Virus record (IMG/VR): IMGVR_UViG_3300044617_001473
Span: 1 to 51,734 of that record
Reading direction: 5' to 3' (one strand)
Length of the DNA: 51,734 nt
From: a virus
The position numbers were made by a program, and so were the translations under genes. The notes under the pieces were generated by a model that did no database searches, had not been told where the DNA came from, and saw nothing but the letters and a program-made list of their open reading frames with translations. Of the stretch, positions 14,177 through 21,574 are shown in pieces; position 1 is the stretch's first letter, and every line of letters begins with the position of its first letter.

Positions 14177-14458
14177 ATGGCCGAAACCAGAGATGGTAAA
14201 AAAGTCACGCTCAACAAACCGTTCAGAACTCCTGACGGGCCGAAAAAGTTTGCGGTTTACGTCAAGAATGATAAAGGTAATGTCGTTCGGGTTAACTTTG
14301 GAGATCCAGAAATGGAAATCAAAAGAGATGACCCAGACCGTAGAAGAAACTTCAGGGCTAGGCATAACTGCGATAACCCAGGCCCTAAGTGGGGCGCTCG
14401 GTGGTGGAGCTGCAAATTCTGGAGCGCTAAATCTGTGTCGGATATTTTAGATGACTGA
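14177..14458 (+). CDS. Conserved phage protein, DUF6321-like
   Basis: A 93-residue protein. GKKVTLNKPFRTPDGPKKFAVYV and FGDPEMEIKRDDPDRR plus FRARHNCDNPGPKWGARWWS are blocks I associate with a small family common in environmental phages (DUF6321-like), with conserved Cys and Trp residues that could bind metal. The function of the family is not established. An ATG at 14177 directly after the previous stop is preferred over 14141. Confidence 0.6.
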   Translation: MAETRDGKKVTLNKPFRTPDGPKKFAVYVKNDKGNVVRVNFGDPEMEIKRDDPDRRRNFRARHNCDNPGPKWGARWWSCKFWSAKSVSDILDD

Positions 14459-14537
14459 ATTATACATCTTAAGATCCATAATCATCTTCCTGCTTGAAGT
14501 TTCGAGCGGGACCTATACTTACGAAGGATTAAAAACC

Positions 14538-14696
14538 ATGCCGCTTACAAAGAAAGGTAAAACCATTAAGAAAGAACTCCAGAAAGAATATGGCAAGAAG
14601 AAGGGCGAAAGCATTCTTTACGCTATGGAAAAGAAGGGTACTGCAAAGGGCATCACTAAGAAGACTGCCAAGAAGAAAACAAGTAAGAGAAAATAA
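14538..14696 (+). CDS. Small very basic protein, 52 residues
   Basis: MPLTKKGKTIKKELQKEYGKKKGESILYAMEKKGTAKG, then a Lys-rich tail. The motif KKGK-x-I-x-K-x-x-x-x-YG-x-KKGE-x-x-x-YA-x-x-KG is widespread in phage proteins; nucleic-acid binding is likely. AAGGA lies 9 bases upstream. An in-frame ATG at 14451 would add 29 residues with a hydrophobic stretch and overlaps the previous stop; I cannot exclude it. Confidence 0.6.
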   Translation: MPLTKKGKTIKKELQKEYGKKKGESILYAMEKKGTAKGITKKTAKKKTSKRK

Positions 14697-14705
14697 CTTT
14701 TCCTT

Positions 14706-14939
14706 ATGACAGTTAAAAAGAAAACTAAATCTTCCTCCGAGAGCCCTAAAGAGCTCTCGGAGCTTCTCCTTCTCGGGCACCTCATCAAATACAATCTGTA
14801 CATGCTCGGGAAAGCAACGGTATTTGCCGCTGTGATGGCAAAGTCGAAAGATCTTAACACAGCGTTATTGGACACCGAAAAAGCCATGTCGGAACTCGAC
14901 TTAGACACCAAAATGCGAAAAGAGCAAAAAGACTCTTAA
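14706..14939 (+). CDS. Hypothetical protein, 77 residues
   Basis: MTVKKKTKSSSESPKELSEL, then a hydrophobic helix (LLLGHLIKYNLYMLGKATVFAAV) and a charged tail. One membrane-associated helix is possible. The segment 14940-15018 after it holds no gene that I can support. Confidence 0.5.
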   Translation: MTVKKKTKSSSESPKELSELLLLGHLIKYNLYMLGKATVFAAVMAKSKDLNTALLDTEKAMSELDLDTKMRKEQKDS

Positions 14940-15031
14940 GCTTTCGCTGATATTCTCCGAAACTCTTTAAGCAAGAAGGACATCAAAGTTCTTCAGTGAT
15001 GTTGACGTGAACAACATGCTTAGGAGGCAAT

Positions 15032-15301
15032 ATGAGAATAGTTCTTTTCCTTACAACCACAATCGCTATGACGGGCTGCATGAGCTTTGCGCCGTCTCCC
15101 TTTCAGAAAGGCTCAGTAGTGCTCGCAGGAGACGCAGAGGGCGTAGAAGCCCTTATGGATGGCCTAAACGGCTTTGTAGCCAACGGTCACACCCAGGACC
15201 CTATGGGCGACTCTGCACACTGGAAGCACCGCAAAGAGCAGGAGACCCAGCGCACAAGGCGCTCTGGGCTCTTCCAAAAGATTACTGGTACGGAGAAATA
15301 G
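15032..15301 (+). CDS. Small lipoprotein
   Basis: An 89-residue protein with a lipoprotein signal: MRIVLFLTTTIAMTGC, with the lipobox Cys at 16. The mature part is polar and ends in a basic stretch. The ribosome site CTTAGGAGGCAAT (15019-15031) abuts the ATG and is exactly complementary to 16614-16626 of the candidate small RNA. A longer frame from 15007 runs over this gene in another phase and is not needed. Paired with a membrane protein downstream; an outer-membrane spanin-like role is possible. Confidence 0.7.
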   Translation: MRIVLFLTTTIAMTGCMSFAPSPFQKGSVVLAGDAEGVEALMDGLNGFVANGHTQDPMGDSAHWKHRKEQETQRTRRSGLFQKITGTEK

Positions 15302-15303
15302 GT

Positions 15304-15510
15304 ATGAAGGCAGCGCTACATTGGTATTCACAAACCGCACGGCTTGTCGGCTACCCAATTCTCTTCATCATTCTCATGACCGCAGTCGAGAAGATGATGT
15401 TTACAGTAACGTGCTCACTAGGAGGCTATCAGTGCGAGTACAGCCTGATGGCACAAAAAGGAGTGCAGGACTATGTTGGGGATCTTGTGACGAGCAGACC
15501 TAAAGAATAA
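15304..15510 (+). CDS. Small membrane protein next to lipoprotein
   Basis: A 68-residue protein with one hydrophobic segment at about residues 14-30 (RLVGYPILFIILMTAVE) and a periplasmic-like tail with two cysteines (TCSLGGYQCEYSL). Start ATG is 2 bases after the lipoprotein stop, with GGAGAAATAGGT upstream. The membrane protein plus lipoprotein pairing recalls inner and outer spanins, but sizes and sequence do not prove that. Confidence 0.55.
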   Translation: MKAALHWYSQTARLVGYPILFIILMTAVEKMMFTVTCSLGGYQCEYSLMAQKGVQDYVGDLVTSRPKE

Positions 15511-15518
15511 TATCCCAG

Positions 15519-15539
15519 TGGGGGCGGAAGTCGCCCCCA
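15519..15539 (+). terminator. GC-rich hairpin, possible terminator
   Basis: TGGGGGCG (15519-15526) pairs with CGCCCCCA (15532-15539) around a 5-base loop, followed only by TCTTT. It lies just before the ribosome site TTTAGGAGG of the next gene, so it may act as a weak terminator or a processing signal. Confidence 0.5.
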
Positions 15540-15554
15540 TCTTTAGGAGGCTCT

Positions 15555-15776
15555 ATGAATCGAGGCGCACGAGCCCTTTACGAAAAGTATGGATTTCGCT
15601 CAAAGCACGACAAGAAATCATTTGAGCACGGCACTCTCTCGCTTAAAAAAGAGCTCGAGGAATGGATCAAGGATAAGATGAAGGGAGAGCGAGGAGATGC
15701 GTTCTCCTTGGGCCAAGACGATGGCCTCCAGTGGGTTCTTGACCACCTACAGTTTATTTTTGACGAAGAGCAATAA
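15555..15776 (+). CDS. Hypothetical protein, 73 residues
   Basis: Strong TTTAGGAGGCTCT ribosome site. Charged helical protein (KKELEEWIKDKMKGERGDAF then LGQDDGLQWVLDHLQFIFDEEQ). Last gene of the rightward unit; its end overlaps the converging gene at 15754 by 23 bp. Not recognised. Confidence 0.6.
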   Translation: MNRGARALYEKYGFRSKHDKKSFEHGTLSLKKELEEWIKDKMKGERGDAFSLGQDDGLQWVLDHLQFIFDEEQ

Positions 15777-16311
15777 AGCTTTTTTGAAATTTGTTGAACT
15801 CTCTTCGCATTGCATCAACATCACTGCAAGCCTTTGTTGTAAAGCGACAAATCACTTTGCGAATAAAGTCCTCTGCCGTGTGTACGCAGATGAGTGGCAT
15901 CTCCCCATAAGCTGGATGAGCTGAGAGAACTTGCCCTCTTCGCTTGGCATATTGAGCCTCAAGCTCTCCTGCAACTGCTTTTAATATTTCAACTTTTTTT
16001 GACTTTGGTAAACTTTGAATCGCTGATGATATCTCTCGCATCCCATCAGTTATGAACTCTCGTCTTAATGATACGGGGTGATATTCAACAAAAGTATCGT
16101 AGACTCTAAAATCAAAATAAGTTCTACCAATCTTAATTTGACATGTAGCGCCATTAACCCCTTTCCAATCTGTATATTTTTCAAGGAGCTTTGCACACGC
16201 ATACTCACTAGCACTTTGAAACTCAATCATCTCGAGAGGCACTGGCGGAAGTGTCGCACGTTCTACGGCTTTTCTTTCTCTCATAGTTTTGGAGATGTCC
16301 TCTTTAGCCAA
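15754..16311 (-). CDS. Hypothetical protein with nuclease-like core
   Basis: A 185-residue protein. FQSASEYACAKLLEKYTDWKGVNG, then CQIKIGRTYFDFRVYDTFVE followed by YHPV, has the E..A..LL / Q..ig...FDF.v / vEyhP spacing of some PD-(D/E)XK folds (Vsr-like or phage resolvase-like). The rest is helical and basic. It overlaps the start of the gene upstream by 31 bp. Nuclease activity is a guess from the motif. Confidence 0.5.
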   Translation of the reverse strand: MAKEDISKTMRERKAVERATLPPVPLEMIEFQSASEYACAKLLEKYTDWKGVNGATCQIKIGRTYFDFRVYDTFVEYHPVSLRREFITDGMREISSAIQSLPKSKKVEILKAVAGELEAQYAKRRGQVLSAHPAYGEMPLICVHTAEDFIRKVICRFTTKACSDVDAMRREFNKFQKSFIALRQK

Positions 16312-16523
16312 TCCTCGTGGACCTTATTGACCACCTCAGTAGCAGTGTCAGCATTTGCCGAAATGACGAGACGTTCTTGTTGATCAAACATCTGCATAAT
16401 CCAAAGATTCCCCAGGAAATCTAAGGAAACTGCGAGGCTATATTCTTTGGCAATGCTAATGACAGTTGAGAGTTTGTCGAGAGCTGCAATATCGAGAATC
16501 CTATTAGACACCTTGATCTCCAT
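16281..16523 (-). CDS. Hypothetical protein, 80 residues
   Basis: MEIKVSNRILDIAALDKLSTVISIAKEY, then strand-rich LAVSLDFLGNLWIMQMFDQQERLVISANADTATEVVNKVHEDWLK, an alternating alpha/beta pattern. First gene of a short leftward pair, divergent from the small RNA candidate at 16546. Not recognised. Confidence 0.6.
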   Translation of the reverse strand: MEIKVSNRILDIAALDKLSTVISIAKEYSLAVSLDFLGNLWIMQMFDQQERLVISANADTATEVVNKVHEDWLKRTSPKL

Positions 16524-16545
16524 GTGTCATCATATAAGGTATAGA

Positions 16546-16682
16546 TATAATATCTCACAAGTAGACCATGGGCCGTCAGCCTGATTGTGAGATAGGGAAC
16601 AGATTTCTTATGGATTGCCTCCTAAGAAAACGTGGTTTTGCCCAGCTTTCCACAACACGAAAAAAGCTGGGCACTTTTTTAT
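16546..16682 (+). ncRNA. Candidate small regulatory RNA with anti-Shine-Dalgarno stretch
   Basis: TATAAT at 16546-16551 (with only a weak -35) is followed by an inverted repeat ATCTCACAA (16552-16560) / TTGTGAGAT (16585-16593), then a segment 16614-16626, ATTGCCTCCTAAG, which is the exact reverse complement of the ribosome site of the lipoprotein gene at 15019-15031. An intrinsic terminator at 16640-16682 ends the unit. That would make a transcript of about 120 bases able to mask ribosome sites of this phage's TTAGGAGGCAAT type, also used at 16930. No convincing gene occupies the interval. Confidence 0.45.
16640..16682 (+). terminator. Intrinsic terminator
   Basis: GCCCAGCTTT (16640-16649) pairs perfectly with AAAGCTGGGC (16663-16672), a 13-base loop, followed by ACTTTTTTAT. 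Good rho-independent shape on the plus strand. Confidence 0.75.
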
Positions 16683-16919
16683 ATGAAGCGCCAAAAACCT
16701 ATCGCTGCCACGCACTACTTCAACCGAGCACGATGGGATATCATCAATGAGCTCACTGCAGATAACTGGGGCTGGGAGTTTGTCATTGGGGTAAAGCACA
16801 TTGGCTCTTCTGACTTTAAGAACGAATTTCCAGAATTTGAAATAATAGCTGAGTATCGGCCTTCAGCTCGTGATAGAAAGAGCCGATATGCAGTCTACGG
16901 ACGGCAGTTACTTTTTTAA
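16683..16919 (+). CDS. Hypothetical protein, 78 residues
   Basis: MKRQKPIAATHYFNRARWDIINELTADNWGWEFVIGVKHI, then FEIIAEYRPSARDRKSRYAVYGRQLLF. The ATG sits directly on the terminator's T-run, with no clear ribosome site, so expression would need read-through and leaderless-like initiation, or the true start lies elsewhere. The reading frame is otherwise clean. Confidence 0.45.
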   Translation: MKRQKPIAATHYFNRARWDIINELTADNWGWEFVIGVKHIGSSDFKNEFPEFEIIAEYRPSARDRKSRYAVYGRQLLF

Positions 16920-16940
16920 TCGTGTAAATCAGGAGGCAAT

Positions 16941-17189
16941 ATGAATAATGCAAAAGCAAATGTGATCATCGCTATGAAGATGTGCGGCATGGAAGCAATC
17001 AGCGAAGGCGGTATGTACCATGCCCTTTTCTCGCAAGGACTAGGAACAGACGAGGCAACAATGGTGGTCAAGGAGCTCTTAGAAGAGGGCAGGGTCACTC
17101 GTTCTGGTTGTGCCTTTATTCTAAATCGCTATGTTCGCCCTCATGGCGAAGAAAATCCCGCTCGGGCATGGGCAGTTTGCAATAGTTGA
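16941..17189 (+). CDS. Hypothetical protein with winged-helix-like layout
   Basis: An 82-residue protein behind a strong CAGGAGGCAAT ribosome site. MNNAKANVIIAMKMCGMEAISEGGMYHALFSQGLGTDEATMVVKELLEEGRVTRSGCAFILNRY reads as helices followed by a beta hairpin (EEGRVTRSGCAFIL), typical of a small winged helix. DNA binding is possible. Overlaps the HNH gene by 47 bp. Confidence 0.55.
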   Translation: MNNAKANVIIAMKMCGMEAISEGGMYHALFSQGLGTDEATMVVKELLEEGRVTRSGCAFILNRYVRPHGEENPARAWAVCNS

Positions 17190-17607
17190 TGATGAGGACT
17201 TTGAGTTCATCTCGAAGTACAAGTGGCATATCCTCCCATGTCCAAATAGAGAGGGAGGATATGCTGTCACAAAGATACGAATGCATCGTCTTATAATAGA
17301 CGCACCTAAAGATATGTTCGTCGACCATATCAACGGAGACCCGCTCGACAATAGGCAATGCAATCTAAGGCTCTGCACAAACGCTCAGAATCAGCAGAAT
17401 ACTGGTAGCCGTGGAGGTTCTTCACGTCATAAGGGCGTAAGTTTCATTAAGAAATCAGGGAAATGGAAGGCTTCATTTTTATTTGAAGGACGACACTATT
17501 ACTGTGGCCTGTGGGATAACGAGGATGATGCTGCTCGTGCAGTAGATAAAAAAAGAGGCGAAGTATGTGGAACCTTCGCCTCAAAAAACCTATACGATGA
17601 AGATTAG
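17143..17607 (+). CDS. HNH endonuclease with AP2 DNA-binding domain
   Basis: A 154-residue homing-type endonuclease. The N-terminal HNH domain includes MHRLIIDAPKDMFVDHINGD and DNRQCNLRLCTNAQN; the C-terminal AP2-like domain includes HKGVSFIKKSGKWKASFLF then GLWDNEDDAARAVDKK. Such mobile genes cut intron- or gene-free alleles and spread within phages. An ATG at 17131 would add four residues. The last bases overlap the converging transglycosylase gene. Confidence 0.85.
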   Translation: MAKKIPLGHGQFAIVDDEDFEFISKYKWHILPCPNREGGYAVTKIRMHRLIIDAPKDMFVDHINGDPLDNRQCNLRLCTNAQNQQNTGSRGGSSRHKGVSFIKKSGKWKASFLFEGRHYYCGLWDNEDDAARAVDKKRGEVCGTFASKNLYDED

Positions 17608-18239
17608 CCGTTTGTTCTCTGATAGAGAATAGCTGCTAATCGAACCATCGCATCTTTTGCGTAGGTTTCTGCAGCTGGCCCTTGGCCATTGTACTGACGG
17701 AATATCTCTCTGAGACGGTGTTCTGTGGCTTTAGCCTTAACTGTCTCGTCGATCCTACGAACAATCCGTGCGGCGCACATAGCGCTCTTCTCAGTGTCGT
17801 ACAGCTTAGAGAAATGAAGCCCACACTCTCGCTCAGCCGTAAGGCCAAGGATGTGAAAGACCCCGTGCGAGCTGGCAAGCATTCGCACCTCGCTATCGCT
17901 TAGCTCTCGATAGTTCCTATCGCCACGCAGCCGAGAAAAGAGATGTGGCTCAAAGCGATAAAGAGCCCTCTGATTCCCTCCAGAGCTCTCTTTATCAGAG
18001 ATAACGTGAAGAATAAGAGGGTCTACTCCGTTTGTCTTGGAGGCCTTTACTATCGACTCTTCAAGGTTCAATGAACGCTGTGCGACTTCTTTCTTCGGAA
18101 GCACGTCAACGATCTTCTCTTTTGCCTGCAGTGCTTTTGCGACAGTAAAGTTGAGCGCAATCTTTAGGCCTGTAGTGACCAACACGCAGATGGCCATGCC
18201 AACAACAACTTTACCCAGGAACGTAGTTATCTTTCTCAT
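17604..18239 (-). CDS. Membrane-anchored lytic transglycosylase (SLT-like)
   Basis: A 211-residue protein. The N-terminal segment at about residues 8-26 (LGKVVVGMAICVLVTTGLKI) is a signal anchor. The catalytic region has VDPLILHVISDKESSGG with the likely catalytic Glu, RFEPHLFSRL, SHGVFHILGLT and the Y-NG motif FRQYNGQGPAAETYA of goose-type/SLT transglycosylases that cut peptidoglycan. ATG at 18239 has GGAGG upstream; the longer frame to 18329 crosses a terminator. It is the last gene of the lysis cluster. Confidence 0.75.
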   Translation of the reverse strand: MRKITTFLGKVVVGMAICVLVTTGLKIALNFTVAKALQAKEKIVDVLPKKEVAQRSLNLEESIVKASKTNGVDPLILHVISDKESSGGNQRALYRFEPHLFSRLRGDRNYRELSDSEVRMLASSHGVFHILGLTAERECGLHFSKLYDTEKSAMCAARIVRRIDETVKAKATEHRLREIFRQYNGQGPAAETYAKDAMVRLAAILYQRTNG

Positions 18240-18250
18240 GATACCTCCAT

Positions 18251-18284
18251 ATAAAAAACGGCAAAAAGCCGACACGAGCGGCTT
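18251..18284 (-). terminator. Terminator between holin and transglycosylase genes
   Basis: On the minus strand AAGCCG (18284-18279) pairs with CGGCTT (18271-18266), then a second short CGGC/GCCG pairing and TTTTTT (18258-18253). A modest rho-independent structure within the late transcript. The rest of 18285-18346 shows nothing else. Confidence 0.55.
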
Positions 18285-18346
18285 AGCCTTCTCTATAAGA
18301 TTCATGGAAAACATATTCAGTGGCAACAAAAAAGTATCAAACGCAG

Positions 18347-18634
18347 TTACTCGCTAGGAGGTAACTTAGCCTTTGCACCTTTATGCAGTACGCCAATGGT
18401 AAGGAAGCTTAGCCCAAGGGCATCAAGCACTGGCTCGGATGCCTTTACAGCGTCTCCAAGGCTCTTTGAAGCATCCTTGAGCCATGGGTATTGCGGGAAC
18501 AGAGGGGCAATCTGCTCAAGGGCATGAAGGGCCGCTGCGACGATTATAAGAAAAGCTCCGATGAGAGTCTTTTTACCATCAATAAACTTTCCAAACTTAG
18601 TTTGAGAAAAGATGTAGATCAGTATTCTGTTCAT
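18347..18634 (-). CDS. Holin-like membrane protein
   Basis: A 95-residue protein: MNRILIYIFSQTKFGKFIDG, a hydrophobic segment at about 23-42 (TLIGAFLIIVAAALHALEQI), an amphipathic middle (DASKSLGDAVKAS), a second hydrophobic segment (LDALGLSFLTIGVLH) and a basic tail (KGAKAKLPPSE). Size, two spans and position in the lysis cluster fit a holin. AAGGAAG precedes the ATG at 18634. Confidence 0.6.
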   Translation of the reverse strand: MNRILIYIFSQTKFGKFIDGKKTLIGAFLIIVAAALHALEQIAPLFPQYPWLKDASKSLGDAVKASEPVLDALGLSFLTIGVLHKGAKAKLPPSE

Positions 18635-18642
18635 AAGCTTCC

Positions 18643-18846
18643 TTAAAAACGGCGGTTTATAGAGACAAGCCCTCCTGTGCCCATTTTGCACAGTCCTAGC
18701 TTTGGCTTCACATTACCACCATTGTCATAATCACTATCTGGACACTGACCTTGACTTGGGCTTCCTGAGTTATCCCAGAGCTCAACACCAATGCCTAAAC
18801 ATCCAGAGAGTAAAATACATAGACAAAGCGCTACTGCTTTATACAC
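18643..18846 (-). CDS. Small lipoprotein in lysis cluster
   Basis: A 67-residue protein with signal MYKAVALCLCILLSGC (lipobox Cys16) and a polar mature part with two cysteines. It overlaps the secreted protein upstream by 16 bp. It could be the outer spanin, but it is not Pro-rich as Rz1 is. Confidence 0.65.
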   Translation of the reverse strand: MYKAVALCLCILLSGCLGIGVELWDNSGSPSQGQCPDSDYDNGGNVKPKLGLCKMGTGGLVSINRRF

Positions 18847-19649
18847 GCCTTGGCCCCTTCGAATTCCAAATCTTCTGCCCTCTTTGTACGCTTATATGGC
18901 GGGATAAATTGCCCGCTATATTTATAGGGGAGAAGATTAAAGCCAGTAGTCCAATAGAATATAGCTTCGCATTGTTCTGAGTTTGTCTTCAACCTTTCTA
19001 AATTTGCATCAAATAGAGAGATCCCATCTGTGTCAGAAATGCATCGTTGGCCTGTTTTATAAGACATTGAATCCCCATGCTTTTCGCAGATAAGTCCTCG
19101 TAAGCACTCATAATGCATGGGGGAATCGACGATAGAGTCTTGAGGAAAATACTTAAGCGCCTCATTCAGTAAAACCCTGCGAGCCTTATCTGATATTTTA
19201 CACTCAAGGCATAAAGAATAACGGATAGTTAGATCTTTTTTTGACTCTCCTAGAATAGCTTTCGTCCGCATGATACTCGCTCGATAACGCTGCAGAAGCT
19301 TGCGATCCTTGTTCTCCAACTTTTTCTGAGCCGTCTTCTGACTCTCCCCATAAAACACGTCGTATTTGCTGCAGCTTCTTCCACGCTCTGGAAAGCACGT
19401 GCCATTCGCCAGGTGGACTCTGACATACTTTCCCCCAGGCACCTTGAGGAACTTTCTGACGCAACTGCACTCATGTCCAAATGCATCCGCTAAATATCCA
19501 ATTGCTTTTGTATGTGAGCTCTCGAGAGCTTTTAGCGATCGCCCGCATGGGAAATTTGGGTTACACATTCCAATGTAGCTTGCCCCGCCAAGCGGTTCGG
19601 CAAGCGCCATGATAGGTAAAATGAGACTAAGAATAAGGAAAAGTTTCAT
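18831..19649 (-). CDS. Secreted cysteine-rich protein
   Basis: A 272-residue protein with a signal peptide (MKLFLILSLILPIMALAE) and at least a dozen cysteines, so probably periplasmic and disulfide-bonded. The C-terminal block CEAIFYWTTGFNLLPYKYSG followed by FIPPYKRT is one I have seen in other environmental phages, but no function is known to me. Located between lysozyme and the small lipoprotein, hence likely to act at lysis. It overlaps the lysozyme gene by 23 bp. Confidence 0.65.
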   Translation of the reverse strand: MKLFLILSLILPIMALAEPLGGASYIGMCNPNFPCGRSLKALESSHTKAIGYLADAFGHECSCVRKFLKVPGGKYVRVHLANGTCFPERGRSCSKYDVFYGESQKTAQKKLENKDRKLLQRYRASIMRTKAILGESKKDLTIRYSLCLECKISDKARRVLLNEALKYFPQDSIVDSPMHYECLRGLICEKHGDSMSYKTGQRCISDTDGISLFDANLERLKTNSEQCEAIFYWTTGFNLLPYKYSGQFIPPYKRTKRAEDLEFEGAKACIKQ

Positions 19650-20115
19650 GGCATATCATCCCAATTACTCGTTCTGCTCGGCCTTTGACCTGCTTGAACC
19701 AGAGTGATTGCCGTAGCCCTGTCTCAACCTCAAACCAGTCTTCGATCTGAGCTGCTCTGATTGTATTCTTGAACTTCAAAAGTCGTGCACGGCCTAAGTT
19801 GAATGCGAGGTTAACCCACCCCAGCTGACGATTCTCTGACCATGTAGAAAAGAGCTCGCCGAAGATATCGGCGCATATTTTTTGTGCGACCTGCACATCT
19901 TCGTCCAACCACTGCAAGGCCATTTCCCGAGTTATACCTACGGTGCGATATCGCTGAAGTTCTTCTTCTGTAATGCGACGATCTGAAAGGTTACGGCCAC
20001 ACCCTATCGTCCAAGCATTCGCCGTACATTTATATGCTTTGAGTCGAAGCCCCTCATCTTTGATGAGCATTGAATGAGTGGCCCGACACCAATTTTTGGT
20101 ATTATTCTTTATCAT
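19627..20115 (-). CDS. T4-type lysozyme (GH24 muramidase)
   Basis: A 162-residue endolysin. KDEGLRLKAYKCTANAWTIG gives the GH24 catalytic region with spacing Glu-8-Cys-5-Thr. The position of T4 Asp20 holds Cys, an E-C-T form known in other phage lysozymes and compatible with activity. GRNLSD, the helical W-SENRQLGWVNLAFNLG and the RAERVIGM end match the family. There is no signal peptide, so release needs the holin. ATG at 20115 lies within TGATG, which also ends the HNH gene. Confidence 0.88.
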   Translation of the reverse strand: MIKNNTKNWCRATHSMLIKDEGLRLKAYKCTANAWTIGCGRNLSDRRITEEELQRYRTVGITREMALQWLDEDVQVAQKICADIFGELFSTWSENRQLGWVNLAFNLGRARLLKFKNTIRAAQIEDWFEVETGLRQSLWFKQVKGRAERVIGMICHETFPYS

Positions 20116-20696
20116 CAATCAGTTTTTATATGGCCCCATACCTTTCCTAATCTTACTCTTGATACTGTATTTTCAGCTACTCCAAGATTTCTAGCTATCT
20201 TGCGCTGTAGTCCATGCGGCCATTCCTTAATGCCCTTGATGTATTTGACATCTTCAATTTTTAACTTTGAATTAGGGTGTGCTTCCCCAATGTGTATTGG
20301 CGGGGGTGAATAAGTCTTATGCTTTTTAATGTCGCCCATATTATTCTGATGGGTATCCCATCTTAAATTATCAAGGCGATTATCAAGCGGATTGCCATTA
20401 TTATGGCACCCTTCGAATCCTGAAGGGCATGGGCCTATGAATGTTGAGAGAACTAATTGATGTACTTTGCAGTGCTTATTTTCACCATTAACTCTAAGTA
20501 CAACAATCTTACATATTGGCTTTTCTTTTCGCATTCGTACCCAGCCATCAAGAGGTTTTGGCTTGATATTTATTACTTGGCTAAATTTGGGATGCTTTGG
20601 GTTCTTTCGCTCAAATGTGCGACCTAATTGTCTAACTCCTCCAAGGTTACTAACTTGATAATTCGGAGCCCATTCAATCGTTTTCCAATGTTCCAT
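20115..20696 (-). CDS. NUMOD4-HNH homing endonuclease
   Basis: A 193-residue homing endonuclease. N-terminal NUMOD4 (EHWKTIEWAPNYQVSNLGGVR), a central HNH domain (HQLVLSTFIGPCPSGFEGCH, then DNRLDNLRWDTHQNN), and a C-terminal helix-turn-helix (LQRKIARNLGVAENTVSRVR). Inserted between the tail/lysis genes and lysozyme, whose start overlaps its stop. The interval 20697-20776 holds no gene. ATG at 20696 is preferred over TTG at 20702; no clear ribosome site. Confidence 0.85.
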   Translation of the reverse strand: MEHWKTIEWAPNYQVSNLGGVRQLGRTFERKNPKHPKFSQVINIKPKPLDGWVRMRKEKPICKIVVLRVNGENKHCKVHQLVLSTFIGPCPSGFEGCHNNGNPLDNRLDNLRWDTHQNNMGDIKKHKTYSPPPIHIGEAHPNSKLKIEDVKYIKGIKEWPHGLQRKIARNLGVAENTVSRVRLGKVWGHIKTD

Positions 20697-20776
20697 CTGC
20701 AAGCCATAAAGAAATTATAACTTACATTAAACAGCCTCTCTAGATTTCGTCAAGCCAACGGTTAGGATTACTGGCC

Positions 20777-21271
20777 CTATACCCAAGCTACTAAAGCATT
20801 GGCACCAGTGGCAGTTCCGAGCGAGAAAATGACTTCAACAAATACACATCCTCGAGTTTGCAGTTGGAAGCTACCAATCGTGTCATTTGCTGGACTTGAA
20901 AGCTTTGAGTCTACGTTAGCTTGAACTTGAGTAAGAACTATCGTGTCGGCAAACCGTTGAGACGCTATGACCTCATAGCCAGCTACACCTACCGCAGTTG
21001 ATAGCGTACAAGCTGCCTGGCCTAGTATTGTTGGCGTCCAAAGACCAAGGTCAGATACCTTCCAGCCAATAACTCGGAGGTCAAAAGTAGCGTTGTCTGC
21101 GCCATCGCCGAATGGAACAATCTGAACCCAGTCTGGCGCTGCCTGTCCAACTACTGGGTCTGAAACTATGCCAGCACCAGATGGTTGTGTTGCTGTCGGA
21201 ACTCTAGCTGGGAATGCGCCAGTGGCTGAAGTGGCCCTAGCCCTTTGAAGTTTTGAAACGTATGCGCCCAT
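20777..21271 (-). CDS. Hypothetical structural-type protein
   Basis: A 164-residue protein with low charge and alternating beta pattern (VQIVPFGDGADNATFDLRVI, LGQAACTLSTAVGVAGYEVI, RGCVFVEVIFSLGTATGANA). The composition is that of a virion surface or tail protein. Directly downstream of the membrane/coiled-coil gene. Not assigned to a family. Confidence 0.55.
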   Translation of the reverse strand: MGAYVSKLQRARATSATGAFPARVPTATQPSGAGIVSDPVVGQAAPDWVQIVPFGDGADNATFDLRVIGWKVSDLGLWTPTILGQAACTLSTAVGVAGYEVIASQRFADTIVLTQVQANVDSKLSSPANDTIGSFQLQTRGCVFVEVIFSLGTATGANALVAWV

Positions 21272-21272
21272 G

Positions 21273-21533
21273 TTATTTTGCCTTGCCTTGAATTAAGTAG
21301 TCTATCTTGCCTTCAATTCTATCAAGACGACGATTAACGCCATCTACATTTGCCTCAAGAGCACTGATACGCCCGTTACGCTCTGAAATATCAGAAACCA
21401 TCGTATCTATGCGGCTTGTAAGATGCGACAGCCAAAACCCACCAATAGAGCTTATAAGGCCAATCAACCCGCCCATTATCCAGCGGAATGTGTCGTTATC
21501 CACGCCCAAGATGCTCCATAGAATATCCTTCAC
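21273..21533 (-). CDS. Membrane protein with coiled coil, XhlA/spanin-like
   Basis: An 86-residue protein: membrane span at about residues 17-37 (WIMGGLIGLISSIGGFWLSHL), then a coiled coil (ISERNGRISALEANVDGVNRRLDRIEGKIDYLI). This plan matches haemolysin XhlA-like and inner spanin-like phage proteins that help membrane disruption. Confidence 0.6.
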   Translation of the reverse strand: MKDILWSILGVDNDTFRWIMGGLIGLISSIGGFWLSHLTSRIDTMVSDISERNGRISALEANVDGVNRRLDRIEGKIDYLIQGKAK

Positions 21534-21574
21534 AGCGTAAAGAATATCAGGAATTCACAGTACTTTTCCAGATA

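Noticed and set aside
15007-15303. Long N-terminal extension of the membrane protein at 15304
   Set aside because: Arg/Ser/Pro-rich and out of phase with the lipoprotein gene, which has a strong ribosome site and signal peptide.
16568-16750. 60-residue plus-strand frame
   Set aside because: Runs through the terminator and the small RNA candidate; no ribosome site.
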